61,194 nucleotides of DNA from Prevotella sp. (GTDB lineage Bacteria > Bacteroidota > Bacteroidia > Bacteroidales > Bacteroidaceae). Positions 58,855 to 61,194 of this stretch are shown piece after piece. Within the stretch, counting starts at the first letter, position 1. Each line of letters opens with the position of its first letter. A program made the translations under genes and the position numbers. The stretch lies in assembly GCA_017476785.1 (NCBI GenBank), contig JAFUZD010000118.1:1-61194 (forward strand). The letters are read 5' to 3'. A model generated the notes under the pieces. That model saw nothing but the letters and a program-made list of their open reading frames with translations, was not told where the DNA came from and did not search any database.

Positions 58855-60531
58855 ATGCTACAAATACGCTGCAAGAACAACAACATCACCAAGAGCTTTG
58901 CCGAGGGCACCTCGCTGCTCGATGTCTATCAGGAGTTTGCCGACGAGCTCCAGTTCCCCTACCCCGTGGTAGCGGCCAAAGTGAACAACACGGCACAGGG
59001 ACTCAAGTTCCGCCTCTACCAGAACCGCGACGTGGAGTTTCTCGACGCACGCGAAGGAACGGGGCACCGCACCTACGTGCGCTCACTCTGCTTCGTGCTC
59101 TATAAGGCCACGAGCGACCTCTTCCCGGGTTCCAAACTCTTCATTGAGCACCCGCTCAGCCGGGGCTACTACTGCAACTTCAAGAAGCGGCAGGGCACGC
59201 TGACCGACGAAGATACGGAGCGCATACGCCAGCGGATGCAGGAAATCATCAATCTGGATATGCCCTTCCGCCGCACGGAGTCGACCACCGAAGAGGCGGT
59301 GCGCGTATTCACCGAGCGTGGATTCTCTGATAAGGTGAAGCTGCTGGAGACCAGCGGACAGATATACAGCGACTACTATACGCTGGGCGACACCGTCGAC
59401 TACTATTACGGACCGCTCGTTCCCTCGGCCGGCTATCTGCAGGTGTGGGAACTGGAACGCTATCAGGACGGACTGCTGCTGCGCGTGCCCGACCGCAACA
59501 ACCCGTCGCGCGTGGCCGAGAAGGTAGAGATGCCCCGCACGTTCGAGGTGTTTGCCGAGAAAGTGCGCTGGGACGTCATTATGCGGCTGTCGAATGCCGG
59601 CGACGTGAATAAGGCCATCCTGAAAGGACACGCCTCGGAACTGATTCAAGTGAGCGAGGCACTGCAGGAGAAGAAAATCGTGCAGATAGCCGAAGAGATT
59701 GACCGCCGCTTCCGTGCGGACAAAGACCCCGTCAGGCTGGTGCTCATCACGGGCCCCAGCAGCTCGGGTAAGTCGACCTTCTGCAAGCGTCTCAGCGTAC
59801 AGCTGCTGGCCTGCGGACTGCGCCCGCTCTCTTTCTCTACCGACGACTATTTCGTCAACCGCGTGGACACGCCGCTGCTGCCCAACGGCCAGTATGACTT
59901 CGACAACATCAAGACCGTAGACTGCGCCCTGCTCGAGGACCATCTGACGCGGCTGATGCGGGGCGAGCGCGTGGAAGTGCCGGAGTACAACTTCGTCACG
60001 GGCAAGCGCGAGTATAACGGAAAGAAACTGAAACTGCAGAGCGACAGCGTGCTCATCATCGAGGGCATCCACGCCCTCAACCCACTGCTCACCGCAGGCA
60101 TCCCCGACTCTACAAAATACAAGATTTACGTCTCGGCACTGACCAGCATCTCGCTCGACGACCACAACTGGGTGCCTACGCGCGACAACCGCCTGCTGCG
60201 CCGCATCATCCGCGACTACAACAAAGGAGCCTACACGGCGCGCGAGACCATCAGCCAGTGGCAGAACGTATGCGATGCCGAGGAGCAGTGGATATTCCCC
60301 TTCCAAGAGACGGCCGACATAATGTTCAACTCGGCACTCAACATCGAGTTTGCCGTGCTGCGCACCCACGCTGAGGTTATTCTCGCCAGCGTGCCCCGCA
60401 ACTGTCCCGAGTACGCCGAGGCTCACCGTCTACTCAAGTTCCTCCACTACTTCATCCCCGTCAGCGACAAGGAGATTCCGCCCACCTCGATTATGCGCGA
60501 GTTCGTGGGCGGCAGCAGCTTCAAGTATTAA
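58855..60531 (+). CDS. TGS / tRNA-synthetase-like domain fused to a uridine-kinase-like domain
   Basis: Protein of 558 aa. Residues 1-60 resemble a TGS domain, about 65-230 the second additional domain of threonyl-tRNA synthetase, and about 285-490 is a phosphoribulokinase/uridine kinase P-loop domain (GPSSSGKST near 300, FSTDDYFVNR, LIIEGIHALNP). This fusion recurs in Bacteroidetes, Firmicutes and thermophiles and is usually called a nucleoside kinase; the substrate (uridine/cytidine) is inferred. A TATCTTTG box is at 58822-58829. Its stop lies 9 bases from the convergent menD remnant. Confidence 0.92.
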   Translation: MLQIRCKNNNITKSFAEGTSLLDVYQEFADELQFPYPVVAAKVNNTAQGLKFRLYQNRDVEFLDAREGTGHRTYVRSLCFVLYKATSDLFPGSKLFIEHPLSRGYYCNFKKRQGTLTDEDTERIRQRMQEIINLDMPFRRTESTTEEAVRVFTERGFSDKVKLLETSGQIYSDYYTLGDTVDYYYGPLVPSAGYLQVWELERYQDGLLLRVPDRNNPSRVAEKVEMPRTFEVFAEKVRWDVIMRLSNAGDVNKAILKGHASELIQVSEALQEKKIVQIAEEIDRRFRADKDPVRLVLITGPSSSGKSTFCKRLSVQLLACGLRPLSFSTDDYFVNRVDTPLLPNGQYDFDNIKTVDCALLEDHLTRLMRGERVEVPEYNFVTGKREYNGKKLKLQSDSVLIIEGIHALNPLLTAGIPDSTKYKIYVSALTSISLDDHNWVPTRDNRLLRRIIRDYNKGAYTARETISQWQNVCDAEEQWIFPFQETADIMFNSALNIEFAVLRTHAEVILASVPRNCPEYAEAHRLLKFLHYFIPVSDKEIPPTSIMREFVGGSSFKY

Positions 60532-60540
60532 GCCGTCCCG

Positions 60541-60828
60541 TCAGCGGGCAAGCGAGTGATAGTAGTCGCGAAAGACGCGGGTATCCGCTGCGGCATCGGT
60601 GAAGACCTCGAGAAGGATGGGGCGCGGGCCGTCGTGCACCATCAGGCGGTCGATGCCACTGCGCAGCTGTTCTTCGTCGTGCGCAGCAAGATAGTCTACC
60701 TCATTCTGGCGGCAGATGCCTTCTGCCGACGTACGGTGCTCGGCCGCCACAAAGCGGTCGCGCGCCGGACTCTGTTCCAATCCCCTTATATAATCGCAAA
60801 AACGATTTGTGCAATTTTTCAAAACCAA
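60541..60828 (-). pseudogene. menD: C-terminal remnant of MenD
   Basis: Only about the last 80 residues of 2-succinyl-5-enolpyruvyl-6-hydroxy-3-cyclohexene-1-carboxylate synthase remain: GLEQSPARDRFVAAEH, SAEGICRQNEVDYLAAHDEE, RPILLEVFTD and DTRVFRDYYHSL. The open frame begins at 60828 but MenD-like sequence stops around 60795; further right the sequence is AT-rich and unlike MenD, so the thiamine-diphosphate parts are missing. It is convergent with the nucleoside kinase gene. Either an element was inserted into menD, or a functional copy lies elsewhere. Confidence 0.75.
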
Positions 60829-60829
60829 A

Positions 60830-61194
60830 TGTGCAAAAATCGTAGTTTTTTGTGTCTTTCTCTGGTCTGATTTTGGCCGCTTTTTAAACGGCGTTTAACT
60901 GTTGTTTTAACGCTGATTTATGGCTTTTATTGTGTCAGGCAAAAACTTTCAAAACGCCTGAAAATAAAGGCATTTTTATTTGGTAGTTTCAGTTATTTTT
61001 CGTACCTTTGCAAAGTAAATAAGATGTTTAATTTGCCGCTTTGCAACCTCTCTGAAAAGGTCGCTAATTCTTTCGGCTCTTTATCCTTTTGACTGCCTTT
61101 TCTCAGGCTGCTTGTCCGTATGTTTGTGTGTGTCATTCTTTCAAGTCCGCGAAGAAATGGAAAGAACTTGAAAGCATTTCAAGCGTTTTAAGCG
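60830..61194. other. AT-rich non-coding stretch at the right edge, possible element end
   Basis: 365 bases with no convincing open frame. It follows directly on the truncated menD. It contains TGTGCAA twice near the junction (60807 and 60830 areas) and a strong outward promoter. It may be the end of an integrated element whose genes lie outside the window. Confidence 0.45.
60979..61010 (+). promoter_or_regulatory. Strong outward promoter at the right edge
   Basis: TTTG (60979-60982), 20 bases, TACCTTTG (61003-61010). It faces out of the window with a long leader of over 180 bases before any visible gene. Confidence 0.7.

Noticed and set aside
59083-60426. A 447-codon antisense frame opposite the nucleoside kinase
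   Set aside because: The kinase on the plus strand has clear P-loop and TGS motifs; the antisense translation has none.

Overview
The window looks like a chromosome segment from a Bacteroidales bacterium, most like the Prevotellaceae. Three things point there. Many genes carry the Bacteroidetes vegetative promoter (TTTG, about 19-20 bases, TAnnTTTG) and few have a good Shine-Dalgarno. Many proteins belong to Bacteroidetes families (DUF4369 and DUF5606 proteins, FimB/Mfa2-like lipoprotein, long NusB, short MenE, split MetH activation domain, SusC-like barrels). Gaps between genes are filled with AT-rich tandem and inverted repeats. Most of the DNA is GC-rich and tightly coding. TAG is used as a normal stop (mfd, menC).

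Layout. 1-6338: trpB end, a lone tyrosine recombinase beside a large inverted repeat, a polyprenol-phosphate glycosyltransferase and mfd. 6405-8493: hsp20 behind a sigma-54-like palindrome, then a fimbrillin-like lipoprotein. 8682-13872: nucleotide-sugar cluster (galacturonokinase-like GHMP kinase, sugar-1-phosphate nucleotidyltransferase, UDP-glucuronate 4-epimerase type enzyme, membrane 4,6-dehydratase). 14004-18871: a five-gene minus-strand run (DUF4369 lipoprotein, pyrC, MetH activation protein, metallophosphoesterase, plsC). 18974-23695: ftsB-like pair, HTH protein, outer-membrane barrel, superoxide dismutase.

23771-28950 is a tightly packed minus-strand cassette, mostly AT-rich: a small 83-aa protein, a 39-aa ORF, an HNH-like domain fused to a hydrophobic membrane region, a tail-anchored coiled-coil protein with three 58-residue repeats, a CbxX/SpoVK-type AAA+ ATPase and an unknown 249-aa protein. 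I recognise no described system with this gene set. It is the best candidate for a new system, perhaps anti-phage.

29440-50499 is mostly housekeeping: dnaX (split by an in-frame TAG), asnA, tRNA-Arg(CCG), pepT, a Kef-type antiporter, lptD, an HD protein, a carboxyltransferase with a biotinyl-like domain lacking its lysine, yhhQ-queF, a TlpA-like thioredoxin, S4 protein-pth-rplY, then nusB-yajC-ybbR-coaE and a DUF5606 protein. 50618-60531: a SusC-like barrel, aroB, the menaquinone genes menB-menC-menE with a GxxExxY gene and inverted repeat arrays inserted between menB and menC, and a TGS/uridine-kinase fusion. At the right edge only the last ~80 codons of menD remain, joined to AT-rich non-coding DNA with a strong outward promoter. 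This suggests menD was interrupted by an inserted element that continues beyond the window.
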